Positions 29,891 through 42,242 are shown, counted from the first letter of the stretch. The stretch is 64,000 nucleotides of DNA from Bryum argenteum (GCA_037043015.1 CM073329.1:11734648-11798647), one strand, 5' to 3'. Made by a program: numbers and translations. Notes: a model not told the origin generated them from the letters alone.

Positions 29891-32165
29891 CTCAGAGCAA
29901 ACAACTTGGTTTAGTGAAGTTCATGCCTCTAGTTATAGGCATATTAGTACGTTGGAGAAACTTGAGTATCTTTTACCTCAGTTTATTTATAATTGATTAC
30001 ATATTTTTGCCAAAGTTTGAATTTCAATAGAAGATTTTATACATGCATGTGTCCATGTCAAGTTGAAAATTTAAATGTATCTTGATTGGTGACTACAGGT
30101 CACCCTATATATTCTCAGAGAAAATAATTTAAAAATGAAATTAGATTTAACTAAACTAAATTAGATAAAGCAATTTCTCATCAAAACAACCAATCTTCTC
30201 TCAAAGTACCATTTTAAATTGTTGATGACTATTATTCATTAACAAACTTATGATTAAACTATTAATTCTCCGCACATCGTTACTTACCAAGATTAAGCTC
30301 TTATGGTCTCATCGTTGTCTTGGTTCTCTTTCATGTTCAATAGATTCATTAATTACAAGAGAACTATTATAATATTTTGAACACCAACTAGAAATTTATA
30401 CAATGAGCAATATTCAAACTTAAATCTACTATGAGCCAATGAATTAACAACTACAGAAGATTTGAACCATAGTTTTGTACAATTGGCTATAAGATGATTT
30501 ATCTTAGATAAAGTTAGTTAAATGTACTACTATTCATGTAAATTTTGGTTTCTCTTGATCTTTAAAAAGTTGCTTCATCTTTGTGAGAAAGAATATGTTA
30601 TTTGTAGAGCTGATGGTTGTAGAAAAATAGTCTCTACTGAAAAAATGATTATTTTAGAATAATAGAAGGTCTTCTATGAAAAGATTGGGTTTTTGAGGAA
30701 AGACAATAAGCCCTATGTCAAAGAAGCATTTTTTCTGAATATACTATCTTTGTGGAAAAAACTTATTGCATATAAATAATACATAATCTTTGTATATAAC
30801 GCTGTTTGTCTGAAAAATGAATTCCTTTTTAGGTAGATAATTGTCTCTAAAGATAATCACTTAGTATCATGGAGATAATTCTTTTAAATGAGGGAAATAA
30901 ACAACTTTTCTCAAATCACAAACAAAAATTTGTCTTCAAGATGGTATTTATTCACAAATCTGATCAACCAAGGTGTTTCCTCAAAACTTTTAATTTGCAA
31001 TGTCTTTGTGCACTACTATAGCAAAATGTCTTTGGATGACCAAAGACATTTTTACAAACTGGGTGATGTATGAAAGTATGCTCATGCATGCACAATAGAG
31101 GAAAATTTTGAACTTGTTGAACGCTCCTACCTATCAAGTTGAAGGCATCATTACATTGCTATGGTTGATAATGACAATCCTGGAGGTGAATACTCTACTT
31201 CAAAAATTGTAAAGTTAGTAAAGAATGGTGAAATATCATCGCCAATGTTGGCGAATCGTGATGAAGCAGTTCATAAGAATTGCATGGAGCCTTTAACAAT
31301 TCAAGTGGTAGAAGCTCATGTTGTTGCCGAGAAGTGTTAGGATTGTATGATAGAAGAAAGATCCTCAAGTTTTACTTGTGTAAAGTTGTTGCAAATGAAA
31401 CAAATATGTGGCAAGCTTTTTAAGTTGTGAGTTGCACATGTAACTTGTATAAATTATGTGATATGAAAAGTTTTATGCTAAAAGATTGAAATCTTCATGG
31501 CAAGTATAGTTAGTCTTTATTTTACTTTGTTTCTATGCTCGTCATTGTGGTTGCAACTTGTAATATTAATTTTAGTTTGTTCTTCCAATTTCCATTCTAC
31601 TTGTTAAGTTCAATAGACACTAATTGGAAAATATGGGTTCAAATAAGCTTTGTGATGATTAAGTGCTATCTTAAGTATTTTTCCCTTGAAAGGCTAGAAA
31701 TTAACATGACAATTTTGATAAATGATTACAGTATCAATTGTTTTATTTCTTGTTACGAGAGATTGAATTATAACAAAGTATACAATCTACTTTCGAAAGG
31801 TGAATATAGAGGAATCACAATCTAAAACAAGCATCAAAGAATTGTACCTTGTAATGAACAGAGTAGAAGAGTTTTATCTCGTGCAGGTGTCAAGGACTAG
31901 GAAAGAAAATACATAAGGAGTTGGAACCAGAAGAGAGACTCTGGACTATAACTCAATGGGACCCACATTAACAAAAAGTGTACAATAAGACCAACAAGCG
32001 TGAGATAGAACTCCAAAAGATGCGTTGTTGAGACTGAGGTTACGGTAAGTGTTGGCTCATATAAATATATATATATATATATATATGTATAGAATAATTA
32101 ATTGTGAAAGTAAAAAGGAAAAGATAAAAGCTCTCTAAAACCTTCCAGGACCTAAGACCTTTTAA
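29891..32165. repeat. Shared NLR downstream segment, unit 2 copy
   Basis: It opens with the same run as window position 1 and continues colinear with 56787-59083 and, after the block in unit 1, with 14640 on. It contains the decayed exon at 31004-31339 and a TA microsatellite at 32065-32086. A 96-codon frame (31535-31825) is AT-rich and unrecognised. No intact gene. Confidence 0.8.
31004..31339 (+). pseudogene. Decayed exon of unknown gene, unit 2 copy
   Basis: Same pieces as at 15280-15617: FVHYYSKMSLDDQRHFYKLG, then HHYIAMVDNDNPGGEYSTSK, EAVHKNCMEP and a final stop at 31339. It differs from the other copies at a few positions and has a small deletion in the linker (ACGCTCCTACC without the extra CA). 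Family not recognised. Confidence 0.4.
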
Positions 32166-32526
32166 CCCTTAAACGTCAGGCTATACGGATTTGGGCAGCC
32201 CAGTATTGGATCACAACATCTTTTGGACTTGGGCATCATGAATAGTGCACTTTTTGAACTTGGGCACCACGAATGATCCAATCAATGATGAGCTTGCAAC
32301 CTCCTACAAGGTTATGTACAACCTCAATCTACCTACCACAATCCTTTCAAAGCACAAAATCACTCAGACAAATTGTGATTTGAATTCTAAAATTTCACTT
32401 TTTGAATGCATTACAAGAAGGTGACTAGTTTGACATTAAAATATGAGTGAAAAGTTGAGTACATTGAGAGCTACAGAGGAGATTCTGTTGGAAACGGCCC
32501 CTCGGGGCCGCTCAGACATTTAAGGG
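32166..32526. mobile_element. piggyBac-like MITE (TTAA target), unit 2
   Basis: 361 bp, flanked by TTAA at 32162-32165 and 32527-32530. The ends are CCCTTAAACGTC and GACATTTAAGGG, an imperfect inverted repeat. Unit 1 shows the empty site (CCTTTTAAGACCC, TTAA 16907-16910) with one TTAA, which defines the insertion precisely. A 7-bp perfect stem, CGGCCCC/GGGGCCG, lies at 32495-32510 close to the right end. No coding capacity, so mobilisation would need a transposase in trans. TTAA duplication with CCC/GGG ends is the hallmark of the piggyBac superfamily. Confidence 0.8.
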
Positions 32527-32557
32527 TTAAGACCCTCCTAAGTACATGGCTGTAACA

Positions 32558-33590
32558 TCACCAGTCCTCCCCTTGTAGCTTTGAGGTCTCGAAGATACCT
32601 TGAACACAATCGCTTTCTAATTGCTGAAAAAATTGAATAATTGACGCAAGTCTATGGATTTGGCTTTGCAGTATTTCGTTGATGAATTTTTTTACTTCAA
32701 GCAGGGCATTTGCCAAATTTGCGGCTCGCTTCCATGTTCTTTCGTTGATGTCATATTGTCGGCATTGGAATTTGTAACTTTTCCCTTCTTCTTCGCAAAT
32801 AAATGATCTTCTCCACTTCGTATTCATCGTCATTTTCTACTTCAATGGGAAGCGTAGATGGTTGTAATCGTCACAAGATAGTAGACTCTTTATATGCTTC
32901 TAAAAGAGAGACATGGAAAACTAGGTGTACCTTCACAGAAGGAGGTAACTCCAACCGTTACGCAACTAGATTGATTTGCTCTTAAATTTCAAAATGGACT
33001 AAGTTTTTTACAGTCAAAAAGTTTGCAAGGCCAATAGGTCTTGATGTTTCTACGAAGAAGCCATACCTTGCCATCAACATAAAAAGCAGAAGATTTCTTT
33101 CAAATTTGGATTGCAGAAATCTTATACAAATCTTGGGCTTATTGTAACTGCATCTTTAAAATAGTTTGAATTTCTGATAAATGTTTGAAAATATCTCGAG
33201 CTGCTCCATTCTTGTCATTGGTTCATGCCAATATAACAAGTTTAGGATTATAACCATAATTGGCATAAAAGGAGTTTGTTGGGTTGACGCGGACATAAAA
33301 TGTTATAAACTAACTCTCCCAGTGACAGATACGACGTTTAGTCGTTTTGCCAATAGTTGATTGTACATCCCAGATATTGCTCCAATACTTCATGAACACA
33401 TTTCGTTTGGCCTAATGAACTCTTATATCTTTTTATATCCAAATTGTCTTGCGGTTGGAAAGTTGTAGCAAGACTTAAGCTCATGGAGTCAGAGTAGCCC
33501 TTCCAGAATATACAAACGAACTTCAAAATATAACAAGTTATCTTGAATCTTGAATTGAGTATCTTGAATGCTATTGTCAACAAGTGCATG
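32558..33590 (-). pseudogene. Chromovirus (Ty3/Gypsy) integrase and chromodomain remnant
   Basis: On the minus strand, reading from 33590 down, the frames give FWKGYSDSM..ATTFQPQ and VHEVLEQYLGCTINY (end of the integrase DDE core). Then in pieces come ANYGYNPKL, KVWLLRRNIKT (GPY/F region) and finally RRSFICEEEGKSYKF to NERTWKRAANLANA, a chromodomain, ending at 32558. The last 91 codons are open; the rest has stops and shifts. Chromodomains on integrases steer insertion toward chromatin marks. Copies at the same place in unit 3 (59477-60535) and, shortened, in unit 1 show that the insertion predates the unit duplications. It is unrelated to the Gypsy element at 4008-11967, which lacks a chromodomain. 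Confidence 0.75.
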
Positions 33591-34554
33591 TGATGATTAT
33601 CTGTTTTCCATCATCAACTAGTTTTAATCGCTAAATTCAAGTCGCCAAATTATTACTTTGAAATCTTGAACGAATAACTAGAGGATCGTTTTTGTGATAT
33701 CACCTCGTGCTTTGTACCAGTGTAATATCATTACTGTGTAGTGGTCTTTGTTGTGCCTTTTGTTTGTAATATAATCACTCTCCTTTCTAAATATGAAATT
33801 TTAGTGTTTGATAAGTCTAGTAGGAAAAGTCCAGAGACGTATAAGTTCAATTGAACAATATAATGATGTTTTTTCTTGATAAGAAATTTAGTGTAGTTGA
33901 TCAACATTTTGCTATAGACGTTGCAAACCCCCCAACCAAAAATCTAATGTTGAGATATAATCTAACAAGGGAATGCAGAAGAAGGAAGACGTAGTGGTTG
34001 TAGGGACTTTTTTGCTATAGAGCTTTATCTAGAGCATTGCACCCATCTACGTTAATGGAAGTGATGAAATTATGAGAGGTAATTCAATTATAGAATGAGA
34101 GGAGATGATATATGGTGACACAGTTATTGATACTAATGTATGAAAAACAATCAATTTACCTCACAATTAGATGAACAACATTCACAAATTATCAAACATG
34201 CCCTATTGATACCTCAAATTGTCTCTTTAATAATATTGTCCACAAACTTGTGATTTAATTCCAAACATCTTTTTTTGATACTATCTTCTTTTGAAAACTT
34301 CTATGTATGATTATAAGGTAGGTTGCTTCATAATGACTTAGTACCTAAAATAAATCATTAGAGTCGATGATGTAAAGATACACAATATTTTTTGAGGCTC
34401 ATATGCAATGTACTCGCCATGTTTACTGAGTACACTCTAAACAATGTCATTTTTGAAAAAACCTAAAAGTCTAATATCAAAAATTTATAACAATTTTCCA
34501 AATGTCCAAAAAGGATGGTTCATTGTAGGTCCAATATATTTCTACTTACTTTGC
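33591..34554. other. Shared non-coding segment, unit 2 copy
   Basis: AT-rich and colinear with 60536-61914 and 17371-18176. It carries the empty TTAA (34227-34230) for the element at 61144-61571. The 34444 frame (MSFLKKPKSL) is the parent of the left half of the chimeric frame at 18093. No gene. Confidence 0.55.
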
Positions 34555-35060
34555 TCATGCACTCAAATTGTAAGCATTGAAATCATTAAATTATGCATAA
34601 TTAGTTTAGTATCATCTTTACATTTATCTCGACAATTGATTAAGTAGGAACTTAGGATCAAATCTCCTTAAGAAACTCAAACATCCAAATGTGTATCTTT
34701 AAATAGGATACCTCTGATCTAGCATTATTAATACTTAATCATGTTTGGTCCAACTATATGATCTTGTAAACGTGTTCACTTTCTTTAGAGCAAGAATGCA
34801 ATATTACTTCGTTGTAAGATAAATCTACTTTATTCCCCCACCTGAGTTTGGAGTATTATTTCTAAGTTTAATATGAGAATTAAGAGGTAAATACTCAAAT
34901 TCATGTAATTGTTTTTACAATCAAGTAATTATCTAGTATTTTTGTCAGTACTTTTGATCAGATCTAAGGAATTAAGATATTTAGAAAGTTAGGAGTTTAT
35001 TAAATACTTTTGGGTGATTCCATATAGCTATTTGGCTTGTTGGTTGGATGTAAGCATATT
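34555..35060 (+). repeat. Diverged interspersed repeat, copy a
   Basis: ATTGTAAGCATTGAAATCAT to about 35010 is repeated, much diverged, at 38761-39200 in the same order (TTTACATTTATCTC, GTTCACTTTCTTTA, CAATGCAATATxAC, TCAAGTAAT). Part of it recurs inverted at 45015-45150. The sister unit copy is 61915-62360. Nature unknown. Confidence 0.6.
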
Positions 35061-36250
35061 CCTCTAACTTCCATATATTACAGAGTAAAATTCTCCACCA
35101 TCGTACTTATATTGTTGTCCCTCTTTTCAAGCCTAGGTCCTTGGAGATAACGTGGGGGCAATTTGAGTCTCCTAATCTTATGGAGGGGGTTTTTTGGAGC
35201 TAAATTCCATGTTGAATTCCATGATTGAATGGTAACTAAGGTTGATTGCATGCTTGGCTCTCGTGGTGGGGTTGAAATGGTAATAGAATGATTGTGTAAA
35301 CAAAAATTGGGTAATCCATTGTTTGGAAGGCTTCTAACCCCACCTTACGGACCTTTGGGGCCCTTCACCGAGCAACCGGAGAGTGTACTCACAAAAGGAA
35401 TGAGCTGATAAGGGGAATGGATTGTGTGAAGTTGATGATGTGAATTTAGAACATCCATCAACCTTGTATTGTTGAACTTTGTTAGTATTGTACATAATTC
35501 GAGATCTCATGTTTCTTGTTTGCATGGAAGATGTATTGCGAGAGCTTTTGAAATGAAATACTACCGTGTTTCATATTGTTTATGTATTCCTAAGGTGAGG
35601 AGCAAAATAATTCTTAATATGGCCGGCTTAATTGTGATCACCCCGGCCTATTGGATTGCCCCTTTGATTGTCTAGGCTTGTTAGACCGGCCCTCCAATTG
35701 CCTAGCCCTGTCCAATCCCATAGAATTGGTCCAAGAACCGGTCAAATTTGGTGCTTACCTTGAAAGGAGGAATGTAAGTGTGATATCTTATCTCTCGATT
35801 GTCTTACAATGTGTGCGTAGAGAATGTTCTTTTTATTTCATATATATAATATTGTAATTTTGCAAGGTCGTCCACCAGTTGTCTTGACGAAGTCAATGGT
35901 AGACACAAATAATGACATGAAGATCAAAGACTTTGTTGATACTATAGGTGTATCGAAACAATGATAGTGAAAATAGTGCATAAACTGGGGAATTTTTAGA
36001 TGGAATTTTTAAAGGTACAATAGACTACAGTGTAATTCCTTTATGGTTGTGTAATAATGATTTTCATGCAAAACTATTGCTAGTACTTTCTAGATAAACT
36101 ACATGGTGCTTTCAAGTTATGTTTTGATAACTTTCATCCAAATCGTTGTAAGAATTTTGTAGTACGAATTCACATCGAGTTTAGCGTAGTTTGGCAACGA
36201 AAAAGGTATATAGTCAATCGCATCATATCCAAGGCCACATGTACTCGTAG

Positions 36251-36288
<38 letters not shown>

Positions 36289-36924
36289 GCATACATGCGA
36301 CTTATCTTGCAAATTCCACTCTTATATCTAGGGATCAGTCAATCTGGTTGCAAGTCTATATCGAATGCTCTAGACACAATATTGTCCTAGTCCTACCTAA
36401 TATTCTAGAGGTAGTCAATACTTATTGTCAATAGATTAAGTTATGTCAATAGGTTCAATGCAATTCTATCTCTTGATAAAAATCAAAAATAATATTTGAA
36501 ATAATACAAACATACTTATATGTCAATAGGTCCAATCTCAGTATACTTATAAACGTCTATATATGCAATGTCTATCCGACACTTATGTTAATGGATTCAA
36601 ATGTAGAATATGCAAGAATTATAAACCTATATGTAGCTTTCCAGTCCGCTCAAGTGAATAGTTTTTTACACATGCGCAATGGATGCATATATACCCTCCA
36701 AACCAAACCCAAACAACCTAAGTCAATTCATCAGTCTGAACTTGAAAGTCACATACAAATAATTCCTCCAAATCCCACTACCATTCCCAATTGACTTTTA
36801 GGTACACTATGTAAACATTCAAGCTTGAAAGTACCAAATTCGGACTCAAAACGGCCATATATGCCATGACTATTTGTACTTTATTACAGCTCAAATCAAT
36901 ACCCAAAAATAATTTACAAAAGAG
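35061..36924. other. Downstream segment, distal part, unit 2
   Basis: This is colinear with 62361-64000 up to about 36650. A short GC-richer piece (35640-35760) has CCGGCC words. The open frames 35469-35675 and 35651-35857 are one frame in unit 3 (62806-63192, 128 codons) split here by homopolymer differences (CCCCGG versus CCCGG, GCCCCTTTG versus GCCCTTTG). No domain is recognised. A TA tract lies at 36252-36285. Confidence 0.5.
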
Positions 36925-38760
36925 TTGGACCTAAGTCCGCGTACTAAGAGCCTTCACTTGCCAAACTACCGACAATTCGCTGACCTGTGGTGGCTAAGTT
37001 TAGAGCTAGGAAGGCTCGGCCAGGTCAGCAACTGCCGGAGCGACGTACCACACTCCCACAGAGCGGCAGTTTTAGGGCTTCACAGCCTTGCCAGAGCTTC
37101 GAGCTTCGAGCCACCTTCGAGCGTCAGTCGTTGACGGAGCTTGACAGTCCGAGAGTTGTAAATTGTGGGCCCGGTGCTGACTCGGCCGATGACATGGACC
37201 GGAAATGCAGGATTTCCAGGCTCTTGTGCCCTGTAGTTTTCTCATGCGAGTTGGAAGATCAGGTCGCGTTGCCTCTGCCGAAACTGCCTCTGCTGTGGTA
37301 CTGCTCCTCTCCTTTCCGCCAATCACTGTTCAGTGCCGGTAGTCTGGCGACGTCCTAAATTCTAAGACCATTTGAACTTGTACCTAAATCCAAGCAATTG
37401 GCTTATAAACAAGGGCCGTGGACCTTAAATCGTACGTTGGAGACCCTATAGACGCTTACTCTAACCTTATCCCGTGCAACCAGCCTTTAAACCGCTGAAG
37501 TACCTAAAACCATGGGCTTTTACACTATAACCATGCTAGAAAAGGATCCCATGGAAGTCCGAAGCAGAGTCTATGACCATGCGATTTTCGGCAGAGGTCT
37601 TCGTAGACAAACATACTGCTTTACTGAAACCCCTAATTTTTCAGAGTCTCAATTCTTTATCAAATGTTGACAATTTCCTCTCAATCCTCACCATTTCTTC
37701 TCAATTGCAATCTCACTCACTCATTCTTGCATATGCAAGTGCACTGCAAGTAAATAGCGCTTACAGCTTATAACAATGTTTTCAAAATAGAATTCTATGT
37801 CTATTTTAGCTAGTGGCTCGTCCTCCAACTTGATCTCTCGATTGATGGAAAATCTTTGGTCAAATTACTCACTCCATCACATTCACTCTTTGTTCAAACC
37901 CCAATTTGCACAATCATCACTCAGCTCCAAAGTCGAACCGGCGGTTCTCACAAACGATCTGAATCTTCAACTGTTCCTGGCCTTCATTCGCAGCATACTG
38001 AATCTTGAATGCCCCCATCAAATGCTTTAGTGAATCTTGACTCACACACAAACTTCTCCACTGATCTCACGAGTAGTCTCAATCTTGTGGCGATCTTGGT
38101 CAACTTTGTTCCTGCATTATTACACCCGGTCTGTTCTAGGTTGATTCTCTACCTTCGATTAAAAAGTTCCAACTTGCTTTTGACCTACTCCCTCAAACTT
38201 CATTTGATTTTTGTGCATCGTTTGCCGTAGTTTTGTGGCAAGATCCTCCCTCTAAAGTGGATAAAAGTGCTTGGGTTACGACCTTTAGGTAGATACTCTC
38301 GGTCGGAATCCGGCACCTTCTTCAATCAGCAAGCACAAACCTTCATCCGTGATCAGTACCTTCTCTGACTGGGCGAACTGCGGACCTCTCGAATCTGCAC
38401 TTTCTTACAGAATCGGATTCAAGCTTTTATGAACGATGCGTTATCAACACTGAACCTAGGATCTCTTTCTCAGACGAGCATCTGAATTTTCTGCACTCTC
38501 CAACCGTCCATTAACAGCTGCTTCGACCCCCCTTGATGAACCAGTACGTAGTTAAAAAGAGCCCAAGGCGCAACACAATAATGTACAGTTGTGTTGAGGA
38601 GATTTTTCATGAAACCACCCTAACAAGTCTAAGTTAACAATCTTACTAGTCACTGTAGGGTCGGATTGTCAAATGCATGACTAACAAAGAGAACTAGAGA
38701 TTTGTATTCCCGACTAGCAAGCGGCTTGTGTATTGGTAAGCACTAATCACTAGAGGGAGA
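36925..38760. other. Spacer unique to the unit 2/3 interval, GC-richer start
   Basis: 36930-37370 is clearly GC-richer and has a 123-codon open frame (36987-37358) without known motifs. It may be a promoter or first-exon relic. 37560-38600 is pyrimidine-rich with CTCAAT and TCACTC words and no long frame. Nothing else is recognised. Confidence 0.35.
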
Positions 38761-39240
38761 TAGATAAAATTGTAAGCATCGAAATTTTCAAATTATGCAA
38801 AATGATATAAATGTCATCTTTACATTTATCTCTTTACAATTTGTCAAGCTTCTTTGAAAAAGTCAAGACAATCGATTTATGCCTTGAAATAAAGTACTCT
38901 TCATCAAGCATTGTTACAACTCAAGAATGAGCTTTATGACTTTCCAAAATTGTTCACTTTCTTTAAAAAAAAGCAACAATGCAATATCACCTTATAGTAA
39001 GTTGATTATTGATATGCACATTATTCATGCCGATCGGTTTACGTTCTTCTTCTAAGTTAATTTTGGGTATAAGCAACTAAATGAACAAATTTATGTAATC
39101 TTACTTGAAATCAAGTAATCGAGGTTTAGTTTTGTAAGTACTTCCAACTAGATTAAGGGAATCAAGACATATAGGAAGTTAAAAGATAATCAACCCCTAA
39201 ATGGTTGGACTCATTGGTAGAAAAAAGAACACATTTGTTA
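38761..39240 (+). repeat. Diverged interspersed repeat, copy b
   Basis: Same order of words as 34555-35060 but with many changes, so an old copy. It continues to TAGGAAGTTAAAAGATAATC, which is also found, inverted, near 45060. Type of element not determined. Confidence 0.6.
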
Positions 39241-41026
39241 AAAAAGTGTCGTAATTAGAAATGAATGTAGTTATTTGGATCTCTATTGTACAATCTTGTA
39301 GTGGACATATTGCACATCATGTGGCTTAAATTTGAGTCATGAGGGCTCATAGATAGCAAGGTATTAGTGTTCATAAGACATCCTAAAATCTCAACATTTT
39401 CACTTTGAAGTGAAAATGCTACCAATGTGCTTATTGTAGTCAAAAAATCACCAACTACAAAGATGTTAACTTTCATCTCAATAGTACCCTTGAACAATAA
39501 AAATCCATGAGAAAAATACTTTTGCGCAAATAATGACCTTGCACTAGTGAAATTTGTCAAAATTTTCACAAAGAAAAAATAGTCCAAAACTCAACCCTTG
39601 GCACTCAAATCTATGCCTTATATTCATTGCATATTTGCTTTTGTCAAGGATTCTACTACTCAAACTAGACTCTAATTGGAGAACATCCCAAAAAGTAAAG
39701 TGAATATCCAACTGTGGATGAAGGAGATATAGGTCCTCAAAAAACATTCATTTCTCACTTTTTTCATTGTAGAAACATCATTACAAATCCAATACCAAAC
39801 TTATGTGGATCAAAAGTCTTCTCACCAGAAAAATGTTAGCCTCCAACTTAAGATCATGATTCTACCACATATAATTTATGAAAACATCTTTTTGATTTCT
39901 CGTAATTGTCTTGTCATGGTAAAAAATGCCTTATGTTTGAAATCTCAAAAACAAGAATTGCCTTCACTAAACGTCATGCCATTTATACATAGTTCATTGT
40001 ACCGCTCCGCAAATTTCACCACACAAACTAGTTCATTGTACGGCTCTACAAATGTCACCCAAGTAATTTCATCCAAAACGTACTCTGGATGAAGAAGTTA
40101 TGGCTCTTCAAAGTGGCTATAGTCATCCAAAGTGTCATTTTTTTGACATTCGGCCCGGTTAAGTATAAATTACTTCTGAGCATTTTCCTATCGCTCTTTG
40201 GAATGCTTAACTGAATGTGGACATAAAAAGGTATAATAATAACTATGATCTTTACCATTCATAAATATATCACTGTAAACTCTTGACTTCATTGAAAATT
40301 GGACCTTCATATTACAAATTTGTAAACATATGTATACATATCATATGAAACATGGAAAAATATTGATGCATTGCATTATAAGAAAGTTATGAACTAGCAA
40401 AATTAAATTCAAAAGACTTTACAACGGCACAATCTTCATATGCATACAATCTATATTACAATACAAGAGGCTTTGTCTCACGCGACGGTTCCGCGCTGGA
40501 ATCCGTCGTGGAGACTTGCCTCCTGTATCCACACTTCCCGCTCAACCGCTCAACCAACCGCTCAAGTTTATGAATGTTTTATAGCTTTAGGCAATCCAAG
40601 TTGAACGTGCTCAACGGCACAGGTCCCACTAGTTTACATACACTTCATGATCAAATGAATAAAACAATTCTTGGATGCTTAAGGTCTATTTATACAATAA
40701 TATCACAAATCTAATTGAGAACAAATTTTAGAAAATGTCGACATAAGGACAAGACCACACTCCAATTTAAAAAACCATCATTCAAGAAATGTAGGAAAAA
40801 CCTTGAAATATGATTGGTTGATAGAGGGACAGTCACTTGGAATGTGATCTGACGATACTGAATTTCTTGACCGTCCATTAAAGTTCTCCTCTTTATCATA
40901 TATAAAGTGTTGGAAATAGCTTCTTAAATATTATTCACAAAACTTGTTCTTCCTTTCACATACATGTCCTTCCTAATATTATTTTCCAATGGCTCCAACA
41001 AAGGATGTAAGGACTGTGAGGGTCAA
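39241..41026. other. AT-rich spacer
   Basis: No recognised gene. Minus-strand frames at 39255-39587 and 39544-39747 have no known motif. One structured site (40479-40510) is listed separately. Text around 40520-40570 repeats CCGCTCAACC three times. Confidence 0.35.
40479..40510. repeat. Imperfect palindrome in a GC-rich patch
   Basis: CACGCGACGGTTCC and GGAATCCGTCGTG are near-complementary arms around a short GCGCT loop, in otherwise AT-rich sequence. It could form a hairpin. No function is assigned; terminal part of an unknown element is one possibility. Confidence 0.5.
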
Positions 41027-41371
41027 CCCTTACGCCCATGGGGTCCGAACCCACAATTGGATCACGACATCTTTTGGAGTTAGGCATCATGAATAGTGCA
41101 CTTTTTGAACGTGGGTATCATGAATGAAATAATCAATGATGACTTTGCAACCTTCTACAAAGTTATGTATAACCCCAACCTACTACAATCCCTTCAAAGC
41201 ACAAATTGTGATTTGAATTGTGAAGTTTCACTTTTTGAATACATAAAAAGAGAGTGACCAATTTGATATGAAAATGATAGTGAAAAGTTGAGTAGAGTGA
41301 GAGCTACAGAGAGCACAGGTACTATTAATAAAAAAAAGGAAGCCCTTCGGGCTTTCTTGGGCGTCTACGGG
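41027..41371. mobile_element. piggyBac-like MITE, diverged copy
   Basis: 345 bp. The inside is clearly homologous to the element at 32166 (CATCTTTTGGA, GGCATCATGAATAGTGCAC, CTTTTTGAA, GTGATTTGAATT). Ends are CCCTTACGCCCA and TGGGCGTCTACGGG. The right flank is TTAA (41372-41375); the left flank is TCAA, one change away. Near the right end the stem is AAGCCC/GGGCTT (41340-41354), at the place where the unit 2 and 3 copies have a different stem. Confidence 0.75.
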
Positions 41372-41427
41372 TTAAGATTAGATTTGGATGATATAAGATA
41401 GACTATACCTAACCCAACCGCTAGGAA

Positions 41428-41847
41428 ATGACTGTTTCAGACTTCTGTGCCTACATAGAGGTATTTAACCTTCAGTCGTGTGATTGTTCATTCTTTGTAC
41501 GAAAAGATGCGGGAAACACGAATCATGAGTTCGGAGGCTTGATTCTAATCGTAGGCGATGAAGACGAAGGTACCGATGAGGCTGAGGCTGATCGCCAAGA
41601 CCCAGTCGACTCTGTTGTGATTGAACGGAAGGCAAGTGCGGTTTCTTATCTTTCTCTTGTTTCACTTTCGATTGATGTTGATTCGTTTGTTCATGATATC
41701 GTGATTCTGCAACGTAAGCGTCTTCCACCATTGACTTCGACGTTATCTAAAGTGTGGAGGCAAATTTTCACATGGAGTTTCGGCACTATGCGAAGAGCAT
41801 CTCCATCCCTGCTCATCAAGTGTCCGACACACGCAATAAGTGGATGA
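41428..41847 (+). pseudogene. Possible exon fragment, unidentified
   Basis: A 139-codon open frame beginning MTVSDFCAYIEVF with an acidic stretch (DEDEGTDEAEADRQDP). The acidic part up to about 41635 has balanced codon use and could be a real exon. Beyond it the frame runs into the left end of the MITE at 41794, so the C-terminus is not genuine. No domain is recognised and there is no copy elsewhere in the window. Confidence 0.3.
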
Positions 41848-42096
41848 GAAATGCTAATGGCCCTTTAAAAATGTCTCGTGACTCTCTACTATGGCGCGTC
41901 AAGAAATGGCCCTCCAAATCTAAGTTTAGTTGACTAAATCTGACATTCTACTTGCTATTGGTGCATTGACTATTTCACATGCACTTTTGGTGCTTAAGAG
42001 TCTTTAAGGGTGGGGGAGTGTGATTTCAAGGGCTCTGCAAATATAGATGAGCATTTTTAGCGAGTCACCTTTAGCGAGTATGGGTGGAGATGCTCT
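41794..42096. mobile_element. MITE with GAGCATCTCCA terminal repeats
   Basis: 303 bp. The left end AGAGCATCTCCATCCCTGCTC and the right end GAGTATGGGTGGAGATGCTCT are inverted with few mismatches over about 21 bp. GAGCATCTCCA ends are widespread on plant MITEs. No clear target duplication was found, so the superfamily is left open. It lies right at the left border of the unit 3 upstream module (42.18 kb). Confidence 0.65.
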
Positions 42097-42242
42097 AAAT
42101 CTATAGGTGTGGCCATGACCCGATTGCAAGAGTGCTGAAAGATGGGAAATCCTAAATAGGCAGCTGGTCCACAGGTATGATAGTCTACACTATGTATATA
42201 CTCTGTCGAATTCTGTCTTCATGGAGCCCTTTCATGCGAACC

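Noticed and set aside
32166..32526. Reading the GGCCCC/GGGGCC stem as an intrinsic terminator
   Set aside because: It sits inside a MITE in a eukaryotic genome and is repeated with the element; bacterial-type terminators do not apply.
36987..37358. 123-codon plus-strand frame in a GC-richer patch
   Set aside because: No motif, overlapping frames on both strands; could be a first exon but cannot be supported.
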